64,000 nucleotides of DNA from Carposina sasakii. Lineage: Eukaryota > Arthropoda > Insecta > Lepidoptera > Carposinidae. The stretch covers positions 6,634,001-6,698,000 of the forward strand of contig CP053148.1 of assembly GCA_014607495.2 (NCBI GenBank), written 5' to 3'. The notes below the pieces were generated by a model. The model saw nothing but the letters and a program-made list of their open reading frames with translations, was not told the DNA's origin and did no database searches. The position numbers and the translations under genes are program-made. Positions 24,601 through 34,300 of this stretch are shown piece by piece; position 1 is the first letter of the stretch, and each line of letters opens with the position of its first letter.

Positions 24601-25377
24601 CCTCAATCCTAAACCAATACTACTTATCATACCATGGATCAGTCGCACAGTGACCTTGTAAATCATCGTTTCCTAACTGTAAATGAGTTGCAGGTTGATC
24701 AGCACGGTAACCCGGTGCAAGGGGCAGAACACCAAATCCATCTCGCTATACAAGAGTTCCGAGCTCAGTACCATAAGCAGCCACACCACTACCCGCCCCA
24801 ACCAATGCACGGACAAGGCCAATACCAGGTGCCCCATGGACAATATCCTCAAGGGCAATATCCTCCGCAAGGACAATATCCTCAAGGACAATATCCTCCG
24901 CAAGGACAATATCCACCTCAAGGACAATTCCAACAAGTGCCCCAAGGACATCCGCAATTCCAGGGCCAGCAATTCCAGCAAGGTCAGCAGTTCCAGCAAC
25001 CTCAAGGACAGTACCAGGTGCCTCAAGGGCAATACCAGGTCCCTCAAGGACAAAACTTCCAGCCTCCAGGGCAGCAATATCAACAGGCTCCCCAGTACCA
25101 ACAAGCGCCTCAGTTCCAACAACAAATGCAGCCTCAAGTGCAAAATTTAGCGCCTGGGCAAGTTCCGCCTCAGGGGCAAGTTCCTCCACAGGGGCAAGTT
25201 CTGCCTCAAGGGCAAGCAGCTCCTCAGGGGCAAGTTCCGCCTCAAGGGCAAGCAGCTCCTCAGGTGCAGGTTCCTCCTCAAGGGCAAGTTCCTCCTCAAG
25301 GGCAAGTTCCACCTCAGGGACAAGTTCCTCCTCAGGGGCAAGTTCCGGCCCAAGGGCAAGCACCAGCGGCTGGTTAG
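12661..25377 (+). CDS. NUCB1: nucleobindin (NUCB1/NUCB2 orthologue), EF-hand Ca2+-binding secretory protein
   Basis: Exons: 12661-12774, 13179-13286, 14012-14119, 15411-15581, 15710-15832, then either 18652-18751 or 18803-18905, then 22424-22657, 23348-23451 and 24694-25377. All borders are GT/AG and the phases fit, giving 581 or 582 residues. Nucleobindins are Golgi and secreted Ca2+ and DNA-binding proteins that also contact G-alpha subunits. Visible parts: signal peptide (residues 1-19, ending SYA), a helical N-half with [19 protein letters not shown] and [20 protein letters not shown] blocks, a charged coiled-coil region (about 160-208), two canonical EF loops (242-253 starting DVDGNG, 294-305 starting DKNRDG), and a Gln/Pro-rich tail of PPQGQV and YPPQGQ repeats from about residue 380. 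The first EF loop follows the alternative exon. The stop TAG at 25375 is followed by 28 further open codons. Family is certain; isoform use is inferred. Confidence 0.93.
14455..15405 (-). mobile_element. non-LTR retrotransposon (jockey/CR1-like) fragment, antisense in nucleobindin intron
   Basis: The minus strand encodes a linker region ([16 protein letters not shown], 15139-15405), then [12 protein letters not shown] near 14975-15010, then the RT fingers ([16 protein letters not shown] and [15 protein letters not shown], 14730-14880). Frames change and the palm YADD region is missing, so it is dead. The middle (14990-15130) is strongly GC-rich. A possible 3' tail of the element lies near 14455-14520. 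It ends almost at the acceptor of the exon starting at 15411. Confidence 0.75.
16000..16730. other. nucleobindin intron, nothing recognised
   Basis: AT-rich intron sequence with short open frames only. No repeat family was matched. Confidence 0.4.
16738..16985 (+). repeat. tRNA-derived SINE
   Basis: Starts GGCCGATTGGTCTAGTAGGT (A-box-like TGGTCTAGTAGG) and has a B box GGTTCGAATCC at about 16792, spaced as in tRNA promoters. A tRNA-unrelated body and an AATAAAATAAATAAAATA tail follow. It is transcribed by RNA polymerase III if active. Confidence 0.8.
16987..17085 (-). repeat. partial copy of the GGTGCCGGCAGGGTAG repeat family
   Basis: Reads on the minus strand as AAGGTTTCCGGAAGGTGGGC, then a degenerate stretch down to the CCCGCCTGCCC block, matching the middle of 23855-24150. 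It directly follows the SINE. Confidence 0.55.
17090..18105. other. nucleobindin intron, nothing recognised
   Basis: Low-complexity AT-rich sequence without supported exons or repeats shared elsewhere in the window. Confidence 0.35.
18110..18375 (-). repeat. interspersed repeat, inverted copy of 5271-5500
   Basis: Contains CAGCTGCTTCTCTTCCCGGG, GTCAGAAGTGGCACCATGTG and CCTTGGTGCTCTGCCTACCC, the reverse complement of blocks in the element at 5271. Confidence 0.7.
18652..18751 (+). other. NUCB1: nucleobindin alternative exon 6a (mutually exclusive pair)
   Basis: A 100-nt exon between TTCTATAG and GTGAGT, entering in phase 0 and leaving in phase 1. It encodes 33 residues with [20 protein letters not shown] and [10 protein letters not shown], the version closest to nucleobindins generally. 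It supplies the entering helix of the first EF-hand, whose loop is completed by the exon at 22424. Confidence 0.85.
18803..18905 (+). other. NUCB1: nucleobindin alternative exon 6b (mutually exclusive pair)
   Basis: A 103-nt exon between TCTGTGACAG and GTAAGA with the same entry and exit phases as exon 6a. It encodes 34 residues ([20 protein letters not shown] then [14 protein letters not shown]). About 15 of 33 aligned residues match exon 6a, including HP, L, W, DHMD and FFM.H. Only 51 bp separate the two exons, too short for an intron, so splicing both together is not expected. Confidence 0.8.
19495..19580 (+). repeat. truncated 3' end of the GCAGTGGACTGCAATAGGCTGA repeat
   Basis: Carries CTTGTGGCGTGCCCTAGGGG, then GAGCAGTGGACTGCAATAGG and CTGAAGATGA, matching the 3' end of 23855-24150. 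Confidence 0.7.
20420..21113 (+). repeat. composite repeat: Helitron-like 5' end, (GTTT)n, and a ~115-bp tandem duplication
   Basis: Opens with TCTATACTAATATTATAAAG, followed by a (GTTT)n run at about 20449-20480. A block starting AAGGTCTAGA and running to GATAAGCACTTTCTAAT occurs twice in tandem (about 20750-20872 and 20873-20980). The piece from 21023 (GTTGCCCGCGGCTCCGCTCG) recurs at 52541-52870. Confidence 0.65.
21114..21320 (+). mobile_element. Lep1-type non-autonomous Helitron
   Basis: Starts TCCTACTAATATTATAAACG and ends TCGCGGGCGTCCACTAG, the 3' hairpin and CTAG terminus of lepidopteran Helitrons. It has no coding content. Confidence 0.75.
22699..23087 (+). mobile_element. non-autonomous element, GTGATTTTTGGTCGTCAACG family
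   Basis: Begins TATACAGGGTGATTTTTGGT right after the nucleobindin exon ending at 22657 and ends AAACTCCCTGTATAC. Its terminal CAGGG/CCCTG is inverted and TATA-like target sequence flanks it. It is the best-preserved of three copies (5931, 58071). Confidence 0.7.
23497..23660 (+). repeat. SINE-like fragment
   Basis: GCGGGGTCAGATGTAATCAG, TCAGTGTCGAGTTGCTAGCT and CATCACCTGAAAGAACGCC resemble 38811-38960 and, less closely, 8045-8240. Confidence 0.5.
23855..24155 (+). repeat. dispersed repeat (GTGGTGCCGGCAGGGTAGAA family)
   Basis: Carries GTGGTGCCGGCAGGGTAGAA, CGAGGCGATTAAGGGTTTCC, GTGACTATGGGCAAATAGCC and, at the end, CCAGCAGTGGACTGCAATAG with (GATGAT) units. Other copies: 58970-59225, 61426-61655, partial at 16987, 19495 and 52917. 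The open frames inside it are not genes. Confidence 0.75.
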
Positions 25378-25464
25378 CTGGCCCAAGGCCAACTTCCGCC
25401 GGCTCAAGCCCCGCCTCAAGCGCAGGCTCTCAACCCTGATTCTAAAACCAGTCACAAAGCGTAG
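25378..25464 (+). other. NUCB1: in-frame open tail after the nucleobindin stop (possible readthrough extension)
   Basis: Directly after TAG (25375-25377) the same frame stays open for 28 codons to a second TAG at 25462. The first codons still read as the Gln/Pro repeat (LAQGQLPPAQAPPQAQA) and the last give LNPDSKTSHKA. The stop context is TAG-CTG. It is either a recent stop mutation in the repeat tail, an allele, or programmed readthrough. Confidence 0.55.
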
Positions 25465-25647
25465 ATAAGCCTTGCCTACTTAGATCTTATATCTCATCTC
25501 ATTTGAATGTTTTTTTTACAATCCTGTTTCAACGAGGCTTCTACTATTTATTGTAGGTATTCACAAAATGGTGCCAAATACAATTCACGCTTTGCAACGG
25601 TATACTCATAATTTAAATTATTATAATTAATTGATCATGACATAGTA

Positions 25648-25653
25648 AATAAA
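25648..25653 (+). terminator. NUCB1: nucleobindin poly(A) signal
   Basis: First AATAAA after the stop, about 270 bp downstream. It is followed by a GT-rich stretch (GTGTTTTTGTTTT), as expected at a cleavage site. Confidence 0.6.
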
Positions 25654-26084
25654 GGGTTTATCGGCAGTGTTTTTGTTTTATTCTGTACAAACTTATTCGA
25701 CGAGTTTGCAATGTCGCTACTATCTAAGTAGTAAATAAATAGTTACCATCTGGCGCTGTAAGTTCTAGTTTATTACATAAACAGAACACAGAGAATATTT
25801 GTGATATATCCTTAGGTCAAATGTCATTGATTGTGGCTCTCCGTTTAGATTGGAATATTTTTTCAGTGTCCTTTGTCTTGAGAACGGGAATTCCCATGTT
25901 ATTGTCGCTACTTATTGAGATGATGCCATTTTCCTTGCGCTGTAGGCATTGTTACATGTTTGTAGTGCAAACTTTGTACCTACGCGTCATTTGTATGTAC
26001 ACTTCCACACTCATCGTTTATTAAATTAGTCCTGCGAATATTTAACTAATTACCATTAAACTTGTTAATACCACAATTGCGTTA

Positions 26085-26290
26085 ATCCTTGCTAATATTA
26101 TAAGTGCAATAGTTACTCTGTCTGGCTTTCACGCCAAAACTACTGTACCGATTAAAATGAAATTGGGTACAGAGTTAGTCTAGAGTCTGAGAAAGGACAT
26201 AGGCTACTTTTTATCCTGGGAAAATATTTTTTCCCCCTGGAAAATAATTTTTCCCCGTTTAATTTCAACATTTTGTTTTGTTTGTGTGAT
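26085..26290 (+). mobile_element. decayed Helitron-like copy
   Basis: GCTAATATTATAAGTGCAAT, then GGCTACTTTTTATCCTGGGA and TTTCAACATTTTGTTTTG follow the order seen in the Lep1 copies at 47461 and 62268, but the CTAG end is missing. Confidence 0.55.
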
Positions 26291-26299
26291 TTTGTGATT

Positions 26300-27430
26300 A
26301 ATGTGTCTGGCACAGGGAATATACTTCAGGCAGCGCTGTGCTAGCTGCCTAGAATTGCATTTTATTCCGTTGATGCGAGATGCACTTATTTACAATACTA
26401 TAAGCCAAACGTCGTGGCACACGCAGTCATAAAACGTTATATGACAACGCGTGCCACTACGGTTCGCGTATAGTATAGTGAATGTTATTTTTGCAAGACC
26501 CTTAAAGGAAGGAAATCACTGTTTTAAAAATGATGTCACATCTAGGTAAACTGAGTGTCAGTGAATTATGATTTCCGTCACGTAGGTATTTATAAGCCAC
26601 AAAACAAAAATAAATTTATATCTTAAGGAAGCAGATTCGTTCTGCATATGTATCATCCATCACAATCATTTCTTTGTCACAGCACAAGGTGCGGATTACG
26701 TCAGTGACGATTACTAATTCTCACGTAGTTTGAAATGAAACATAGGCATAAGTCGCCTAAAACACTGAACCTTATGCATTCTATTGCGTTCACTCAAGAT
26801 CTCAATTCGCTGTTGTTCCACATGTAGCGACAGTAATCATAATATTTGAAGGCTGTACAGTTTAGGTATACAGGTTTTTGTTTACAATGCCTATATTATG
26901 AGCAACCATTGTTTAGCTTCTGATTAGTATGTGTAATGCCGGTAATATTTGACCATTGATTGGTCATGCCACGTTAATTATTTTCAGTGTGATTCATTTT
27001 CAATTTTGCAAAAATTGTTCTAGTCTGTTTTGACTTTTCGTAAGACGAGATACAGCTAAATACTAGGTAGTAGGTAGCTCAGGATCTGTTCATAGATCAT
27101 CTTATTATTTTTATTCCAGAAGAGAAGAGCACACATTACATTGGTTGATAAATAAGGTACCTATATTATGCGAACAAATTTGCAATACGACCTTTCTTCG
27201 AATTTACATTTATATCCACTTACCTATTCGTTAGTAAATAGTTTTGCATGAATGAGGCTTATTTTAAAGGCTCTTGACCTCTTAATGCTCTTTAAGCGTG
27301 TATTGTACCAACGTAAATAAATTAAGCAATTCCATTTACGACGTCACTCAGTAAGATACGTACATACCTACCTACCTATCTATTTAACTGTTATAGTTTA
27401 TTTAATGACATACTTGTAAATCTAACTGTC
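26300..27430. other. intergenic, nothing recognised
   Basis: AT-rich spacer between nucleobindin and the PIF-like element. No coding or repeat signal was seen. Confidence 0.35.
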
Positions 27431-27440
27431 TCACCTGTAA

Positions 27441-27935
27441 AGGCTGTATTACACTACCCAATTTTAAGGGAGCCTTACCCTAACTAAGGGTGGTGTAATC
27501 AGAGTTAGAGAGTAAGGGTCCCTAATTTGGACGACCGGACGCTCTAGGCAGCCTAGCTCCCTAATCGCCCTTGCGACCGAGTAGTGTAATAATTTTTAGG
27601 GCAGTTAGGGAACTCAGTTGTCGCGCGGCTAGCGCGGAGAGCGGTTGCATATTGGAGTACTTTGCACTTAATTTCAAGTATTGCTTGACCCAGATCCTTC
27701 TTCTCTTTTTTTCTTCTATAATATTCATGGATGCAACTACAGCCACGGCAATCGCTGCTTTTTTAATTAAGATACAACAGGTGCCATGATACGTCTCTAT
27801 CCGCTTTCAAATTCAGACTGTACACAGAAAGTGAGGAAGCCGGTATTCAGTGCAGTGTAGTAATCGACGCCCTTGCAAGGGGCCACGCCCTCCCTAACTA
27901 CCGGGCCCTGAATATCGTCTAGTGTAATACCCACT
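27441..27935. mobile_element. 495-bp PIF/Harbinger-like non-autonomous transposon with TAA duplication
   Basis: The left end AGGCTGTATTACACTA and the right end TAGTGTAATACCCACT are imperfect 16-bp inverted repeats, and TAA flanks both sides (27438-27440 and 27936-27938). Three-base TWA duplications are characteristic of PIF/Harbinger. The interior has only a short open frame (27571-27789) without recognisable domains. Confidence 0.75.
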
Positions 27936-27982
27936 TAAGTGTAAAGAAGAAGTTATTACTTTCTCCTTAGTTATTGTAGTTG

Positions 27983-28024
27983 AATTTTCCAAACGTCAGA
28001 TACCTAATCGAAAAATCGGCCCTA
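27983..28024. repeat. 42-bp deletion derivative of the TTA-target MITE
   Basis: Both ends (AATTTTCCAAACGTCAGATA and AAAAATCGGCCCTA) are present with almost nothing between them, relative to 4104-4240. Confidence 0.6.
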
Positions 28025-28039
28025 TAGGTACCCCGTTTT

Positions 28040-28680
28040 ATTGGAGATAGAAATTGGTGGGCCCTGAAAGAGAAAGGTGTGCCAGAATGATTGTATGTGA
28101 GACTAATTCGAGCTATGTAGGTACAACAGATCTCGTACTACGGTACTAGCGTTAGGTCGGTTGCTGGTACCATCAACAGTTTCAGTATCACGGTAGGCTT
28201 GCATCAGGGTTCCGCGTTCACCTTACCTCTTCCTCCTTGTTATGGATGCTCTTTCATCAGACATCCAGGAAGAGGCCGATGACATTGTCCTTGTTGGTGA
28301 GGACGACCCTGAGGTACAGAACAGACTGGTGAAATGTCAGAAAAAGCTGGAGAATGTTGGCCTGAAAATCAGCAGATCAAAAACCGAACAAATGTTTTGT
28401 GATTTCGGCGGTCTCTCCATGTTTGTGGCAATATCCCTTGATGGTGTGGCATTGCCAGTCTGTTTACCTAAACTTTAAGTACCTGGGCTCAGTCTTACAA
28501 GGGGATGGGGAAATAAACCGAGACATAAAGCACCGAATTAGTTCAGGGCGGATGAAATGGCGACAGGTCACGGGAGTTCCGTGCGATGCCTGAATGCCGT
28601 TAATATTAAAGGTGTACAAGATCGTAATTCAACCTATCATCTTGTATGGATCTGAATGCTGGGCCGTAAAGTAAAAGCAA
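28040..28680 (+). pseudogene. RTE-type LINE reverse transcriptase remnant
   Basis: Plus-strand pieces read ADDIVLVGED and LENVGLKISRSKTEQMF (28242-28400, the RT ADD box and following helix) and then, in another frame, FKYLGSVLQGDGEINRD, KHRISSGRMKWRQVTGV and ILYGSECWAVK (28475-28670). This order is that of RTE-clade reverse transcriptases. Frame breaks and stops make it dead. A MITE interrupts it just after the ECWAVK motif. Confidence 0.8.
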
Positions 28681-28880
28681 AGCGATAGCGAAAATTGTAC
28701 AAAAAACGCTGATTGCTTGTCAAATTTGTATTACGTAAAATGAATTTCAAAGGAACTTTGACATTTCAAGGCGAATATTGTCGCCAAACAATTTTCGCTA
28801 TCGCTTTACTTTTGCTAGTTAGGTAATACCCCTTATTACCTGATTAGCAAAAGCAAAGCGATAGCGAAAGCGAGGACAGG
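28668..28880. mobile_element. MITE with GCAAAGCGATAGCGAAA arms
   Basis: AAAGCAAAGCGATAGCGAAA at 28675 is mirrored by TTCGCTATCGCTTTACTTTT at 28793. A second left-arm copy lies at 28848-28870. It sits inside the RTE remnant. Confidence 0.7.
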
Positions 28881-29789
28881 AAGATGATGAAGATGATATA
28901 TTACAATTTCGAAGAATCATTTATAGTGAACATTAGCAAACTCGTAGGTACCTACTATAAGATATGACATGATCCTACTAGAAAGTTCACAAGTTTACGA
29001 AATCAGCTTCTTTAGGCTTTTTATAGTGTAAACTTTAAATGTATTATTGAATTGAGTAGTTACCAAACTCTTCAAGAACAGTGTGCTAAACTGACGGTGT
29101 CGGCATTAGCCGCAAACAGTCTTGTGTATTCCGTACCTACCTACATGTAGGTATCTTGGAAGTTCGAACGCTCCCCGTATAAACAAATTATTTATACCGG
29201 CTTATACCTACCTATAGGTGTGTGTTCTGAAAATAGACTTGGAATAACCTTGGTGACAATCCTGATAACCTTGTGTAACACGAAAATGTTTTATACCTAT
29301 TGCCATCTTAACTTAGGAAGTTTGACAAATATCTGTTGCTGAAATTGACGTGAAAGGGGTAGTTTCCTATGGATGAATCCTAATAATATTTTATGCTTAT
29401 CAGATAAAATTATCAAAATCGTACCTAGGTGTAAAATTATAATTTTATTATGTGTCCAAATGAGGTAGTAATAAGCCTTCAAAGTTAAGTGGGCAAGTCC
29501 ATTTTTTAAATGTGAAATTAATTGAAAATTACAACATCACATGTCCACCTACATCATTTACAGCAACTTTTGTTTTGTGACCATATTTATAAACGCAACA
29601 TTTAATATAGCTGTAGAACAAAAGTTCTTTTACGTGCATACATGTTACTTAAAGTGTGGTGGCCGTTTCTATGGAGCGTTTTTTGGAAAGTCTAAAGTTG
29701 TGATTTTGAAATCGTTCTATCCCGGAAAGTCTTCAGGCTAGCGAAGTTTTTCTTTCGCAAAGTTTCTTTTATTTTATGATCTTTGGATA

Positions 29790-30180
29790 TACAGGGTGTA
29801 AAAAGACAACGTTGTTTTTTTAATACCTCGTATTCTTTGTAACGTTACGATCATTTTTTTCTATGAAACCAACCCTGGAAAAAACAATTTTTTTAAAATC
29901 TCATTTTTATTGTAAGCAATGTATTCGTTTGATTCGCAAAGTACAAATTTACCTATAAAACCTAAATTTTCATATTTTGATATGTTGCCCATAAAAGAAA
30001 TGTATGTTAATACATTTCAGATTAATTTATTTAAAAAATCTCATATTAATGTAACTTTGGACCTCAATATCTTGGAAACCCGTGGTTTGCCAGGTGAGCT
30101 TTCATAGAAAAAAATGATCGTGATGTTGCAAAGAATACAAGGTATTAATAAAACAACGTTGTATTTTTACACCCAGTATG
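29790..30180. mobile_element. ~390-bp non-autonomous transposon with ~80-bp inverted ends
   Basis: Starts TACAGGGTGTAAAAAGACAA and ends TTGTATTTTTACACCCAGTA. The next ~60 bp (CAACGTTGT, then a block ending GATCATTTTTTTCTATGAAA) also pair between ends. The open frame 29919-30107 has no domain. Confidence 0.75.
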
Positions 30181-30299
30181 TAAATACAAATAAAAAAACT
30201 ATAAATGACCCTATTGGTGACATGCAAGATGTCGATACGATTCGAACAGATGAAAGATAGATAGCGAAGAAAGATGAACTTGTCGACAACTAACACCGA

Positions 30300-31379
30300 T
30301 ATAGCTTTACTTAGTTCTTTTCCGTTGACGCCATCTTCTTTTGAAATCTAGGTGTTTTCTTGGGTTATTTCTGAATCCGACTCAGGATTAAAGTTTGCAA
30401 TTACAAAATTAGTTACAGAAAATGTACCTCCATGGCTAACGTTATCTTTTTCTTCTTAAACATTAATTGTGAAACTGGGGGGGTGCGTTACGTAATTTGT
30501 TTTTGATTGGGATATTGATGGTTAGAAAGTTGACCCCCCCAAGTTTACAGATTGACTTTTCATCAAATAACTGGTTTCCTGCTGATCAGTCAGTGTACAA
30601 TATAGATGTAAAATAAAATAGGTAATTTATCTGTCCTCTCGTGTGCAGTGACATCATCGCTTCTGCGAGGAACAAAGATTAAGAAATCTATAAGTCTACT
30701 TGAGGTGCCTACCTACGACCGACACTTAGATTATTTAGTAGGTAGGTAGAATAAAATCAGAGGAGCGATTTTCTGCATTCTTATTGATGTATGAATGATC
30801 GCGTATGATAATAATATTAATTATATGAAACAACTTTCATAATCATAATAAATAACTTATAATAATAGTTAGTCTGTTATTTGCTTAAATGCATTTAGTA
30901 GGTACCTACTAAGTTATATAGACACAAGCTTTTAAAAACAACCTTTAGGAAAGTTTTCCTTGATGAAATACCGTAGACTATGTAGATGGGCTAGTTAAGT
31001 TAGGCTTTAATAAGGAAGTTTACGAACAACTAGATCTATCTAGTCCCAACCTCAAGGCGAACATACACATAACGTAAGGTGAGTACCAGATTATTATCAT
31101 TATATAATCTAAGCTGAAATATATTTATATAACTTACCCCTTACCATGTTATTTTTCTAGAAAAGAAAAGAAAACTGATCACTACTTAGTACCCCATTAG
31201 ATAGAAAAATAGTTATCAAATTGTAAACAACTCACGATTCTCTGAATACCTAAGTTCAACTTGGTCATCTGTATGAGTTTACTCTTTGACTTTAGGTGAG
31301 GCGTACGTAGTTAGCTTATTAACTTGGCCGTAGCTGGAGTCATTCGCCACATACGCTCCGTGGTAATCAGACCTGCACC
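30300..31379. other. 5' flank of the IDGF gene
   Basis: No coding signal. The 5' UTR must lie just before the ATG at 31380, but no TATA box or initiator could be chosen with confidence. Confidence 0.3.
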
Positions 31380-34300
31380 ATGAAGCTCCTGATCCTATTT
31401 GCCGGCCTGCTCGCCGTATGCGCGGCCAACCCTGTTTCGAAAAGCAAAGTCGTCTGCTACTACGACAGCAGGAGCTATGTGAGAGAATGTAAGTTTTGTT
31501 TTTCTATTACAAGCTAAGCGTAGTTTTTATATGCGAATTTGGTATTGCTTAGGGTGGTTTTGCGATTTCTAGAATGGTATTGTTTTATTGCACAATGGAG
31601 TATTTTAGGAAGGTTCTTAATATTACCTGTATTGAGGGTAGTCGTAATCTTAATTATTAAGCCGGCATTTTAAGCGTAATTTAGTTAATTTATCGTGCAC
31701 GACACAAAACAGATTACAAATAAAAATAGAGAAGAATAATTTAGTTTAGAACCATTTGGATTTGTTAACTTGTTTGTAACAGAAACTTGATCGGAAATCC
31801 TCTAGCAAAAAAGATTTTGCTTTCCGTTTGTAAGTTAATTTTTTAAGCAGCTACCTACTTGAAATTACATGCTGCTGGACATTAATCTTCCTTGATATTC
31901 AGGCACTTAACCTTCAACAGAATATTTTGGCATTATGTAGGTACATAAGTAGATATAACTTTCGTAAGGACGATTTTTCAATAATCTTGGAGGACTCCTG
32001 AGAGATTTTACTGTCTAGATCTACCCTTATATTGTTTTTATTGAACTTTTCCATCCCAACTCAATCTTTCCCGATGTCATGCAAAGAAAATTTAAAGGGA
32101 TGTAAATAACCATTATTTCTACTTGTTTAATAGCTAATGTCTACAGTTTTTTTTTATTAATCATTGAAATATTGGAAACACTTATAGAACTTGTATAAAA
32201 CCAATTAAAGGACACGGCATCCATGGTCATGCATAAATCTAAAACTGTATAAAAATTGCTTCTACCTAACTCTACCCACTCCTATCTAGTACCTAGATGA
32301 TTCTAGAAATCGGCATCAGACATCGTCGTATAGAATGGATTTCAGTGTGTCGATAAACTGTCAGCATATTGCTGGAAAGGGATTTTTTGGAAAGGAAATA
32401 TTTCATCTTGATTATACTTATTGATTTAACTTGGATTATAATAGGTGAGGTAGTTCATAAGTGCGTTGGTAATTTTCCACGCGTTCTTATCGCTTCGTGA
32501 AATAGGTACAAAAGTGTACAATATGTACCTCTACGTCTCCACAGTTTGATACCTAGGTAGGTACATGACATAAACAGAAATAATAATTAAGTATCTACAT
32601 TTTCGATTAACGTTTGAGTGGGTTTGTCTTGGCCTGTCTACATCATTAATTGTCTACAGTTGAAATTTACCTAAAACTTGAAGTGACTACATAATGCAGG
32701 GTAGGCCAGCCTTTATACCATAGAGGTGCCTATTTTACGCTGTTTTCTTAAACGAAAATGAATTTTGTGACCAGTGACGTGCCCAAAATATTGTGCCAGC
32801 ACAATGGAACATGTGCCAAATTGACAATACAACCTTGGAGCGTTTGGTATTTGTTATTGGCTATAGGCTCTTTCCAATTCGTAATTTATTATTTAAGTAA
32901 ATATTTTTTTTGCGGTAATGGCAATAAATATTATTTAATTCTTTTCCTATTAAGTGTTACTGTACCTATTCTAGTAGAACTAGTATGTTATCGTCATTCG
33001 TCATGTGCTTGAACTTGTTACTATGAGTTACTACCTATCAATTCAATCCTAGTATTCAATACAACCTATATATGTATAAGGTGTAAGTGCCAGTTAAGCA
33101 AAAATTGATATGCTGACTTTAGACTATGATACAAATTCGAAAACCACAAAATATTTTTGATTACTTACATAGTTTTGATAATGTCATATCATATTAAATT
33201 TGAATATAATTTTTGGGTGTACATCGTTAACAAGTCCGGTTGCTTTGATAGTTAATTAAATCACTAATTGAGATAGCAACAATCTCACGATGACTATATT
33301 ATTAGGTACTGTAACATTAATAATATGTAAGTATAAGTTATTTATGCTTAATTACTAAATATTCTTTACTAAACTAAACTAAAAATTCAGTAAATTACAA
33401 GACCTTTGCCCAAGGTTTTCCTTAATAAATAAGTAGAAATACCTTGATTTTGACGGATACTAAAATATTATTACGTAACTCTTAATAGTTTGATTAATGT
33501 TTAAAGTTTTCAACCTCGTTAGATAACTAGGAGCAACTGTATTAAAACAATAGATAACTGTTAATTACAATAATAATTAAAACATTTAGGTACTGAATAG
33601 CTAATATCTACCTAAGAATATATCGTAAGAGTCTCGAACTTTCGACCTGTTGTTGCCAGTAGGTACCGATAACATATAACATACACAAACATGGAGTGTT
33701 TCTTGGAAATAAGCTGTTTACTTGGAAAACAAAGTTATTGATTTAAATCTAATGTTAAAACTGGCCATATTTACTTAAGAATAATGGTTATTCTTTTGTT
33801 TAACTTAAACGTGTCACGACAATCAATTTTATTTATACAAAAATGAATATTTACTCGTACTTACATCTTCAAAATTTAGCGATAGGTAACGAAAAACTAA
33901 TAAAGAGTAATGTATCTAACATTCGTTAATTCCAAAAATAACTATGTAAATATTTATAATTTAAGTTAATATTTAATTTATTATTTATGTATAAATTAAA
34001 TAAATCTAAAGCACATTACACATAAATATTTACTACGTAATTACGTTTTGACAATTGATATTAATGTTAGAAAACTTAGAAAAGAACATTCAGTCATAAA
34101 AAGATAATTAAATAACACTTTGTGCCTCTTTAAAATTTGGTGTCAAAAGGGGCGTAATAGTTTCAGACTATGTGTATAAGGGAGCGTTTATCCGAGTAGG
34201 GGTTGGGCTAGTTAGGTACCCAATTGGTAAGTAATGTAAGCATTCATGCAGCAGCTCTCCCACCACTGCAAGTTGATCAGAACATTAAACTAAATAGGAA

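Noticed and set aside
24673..25363. Long minus-strand and alternate-frame open frames (155-205 codons) opposite the nucleobindin tail
   Set aside because: They are shadows of the Gln/Pro codon repeat, which is low in stops in all frames; compositions are Leu/Glu/Ala or Leu/Arg only.
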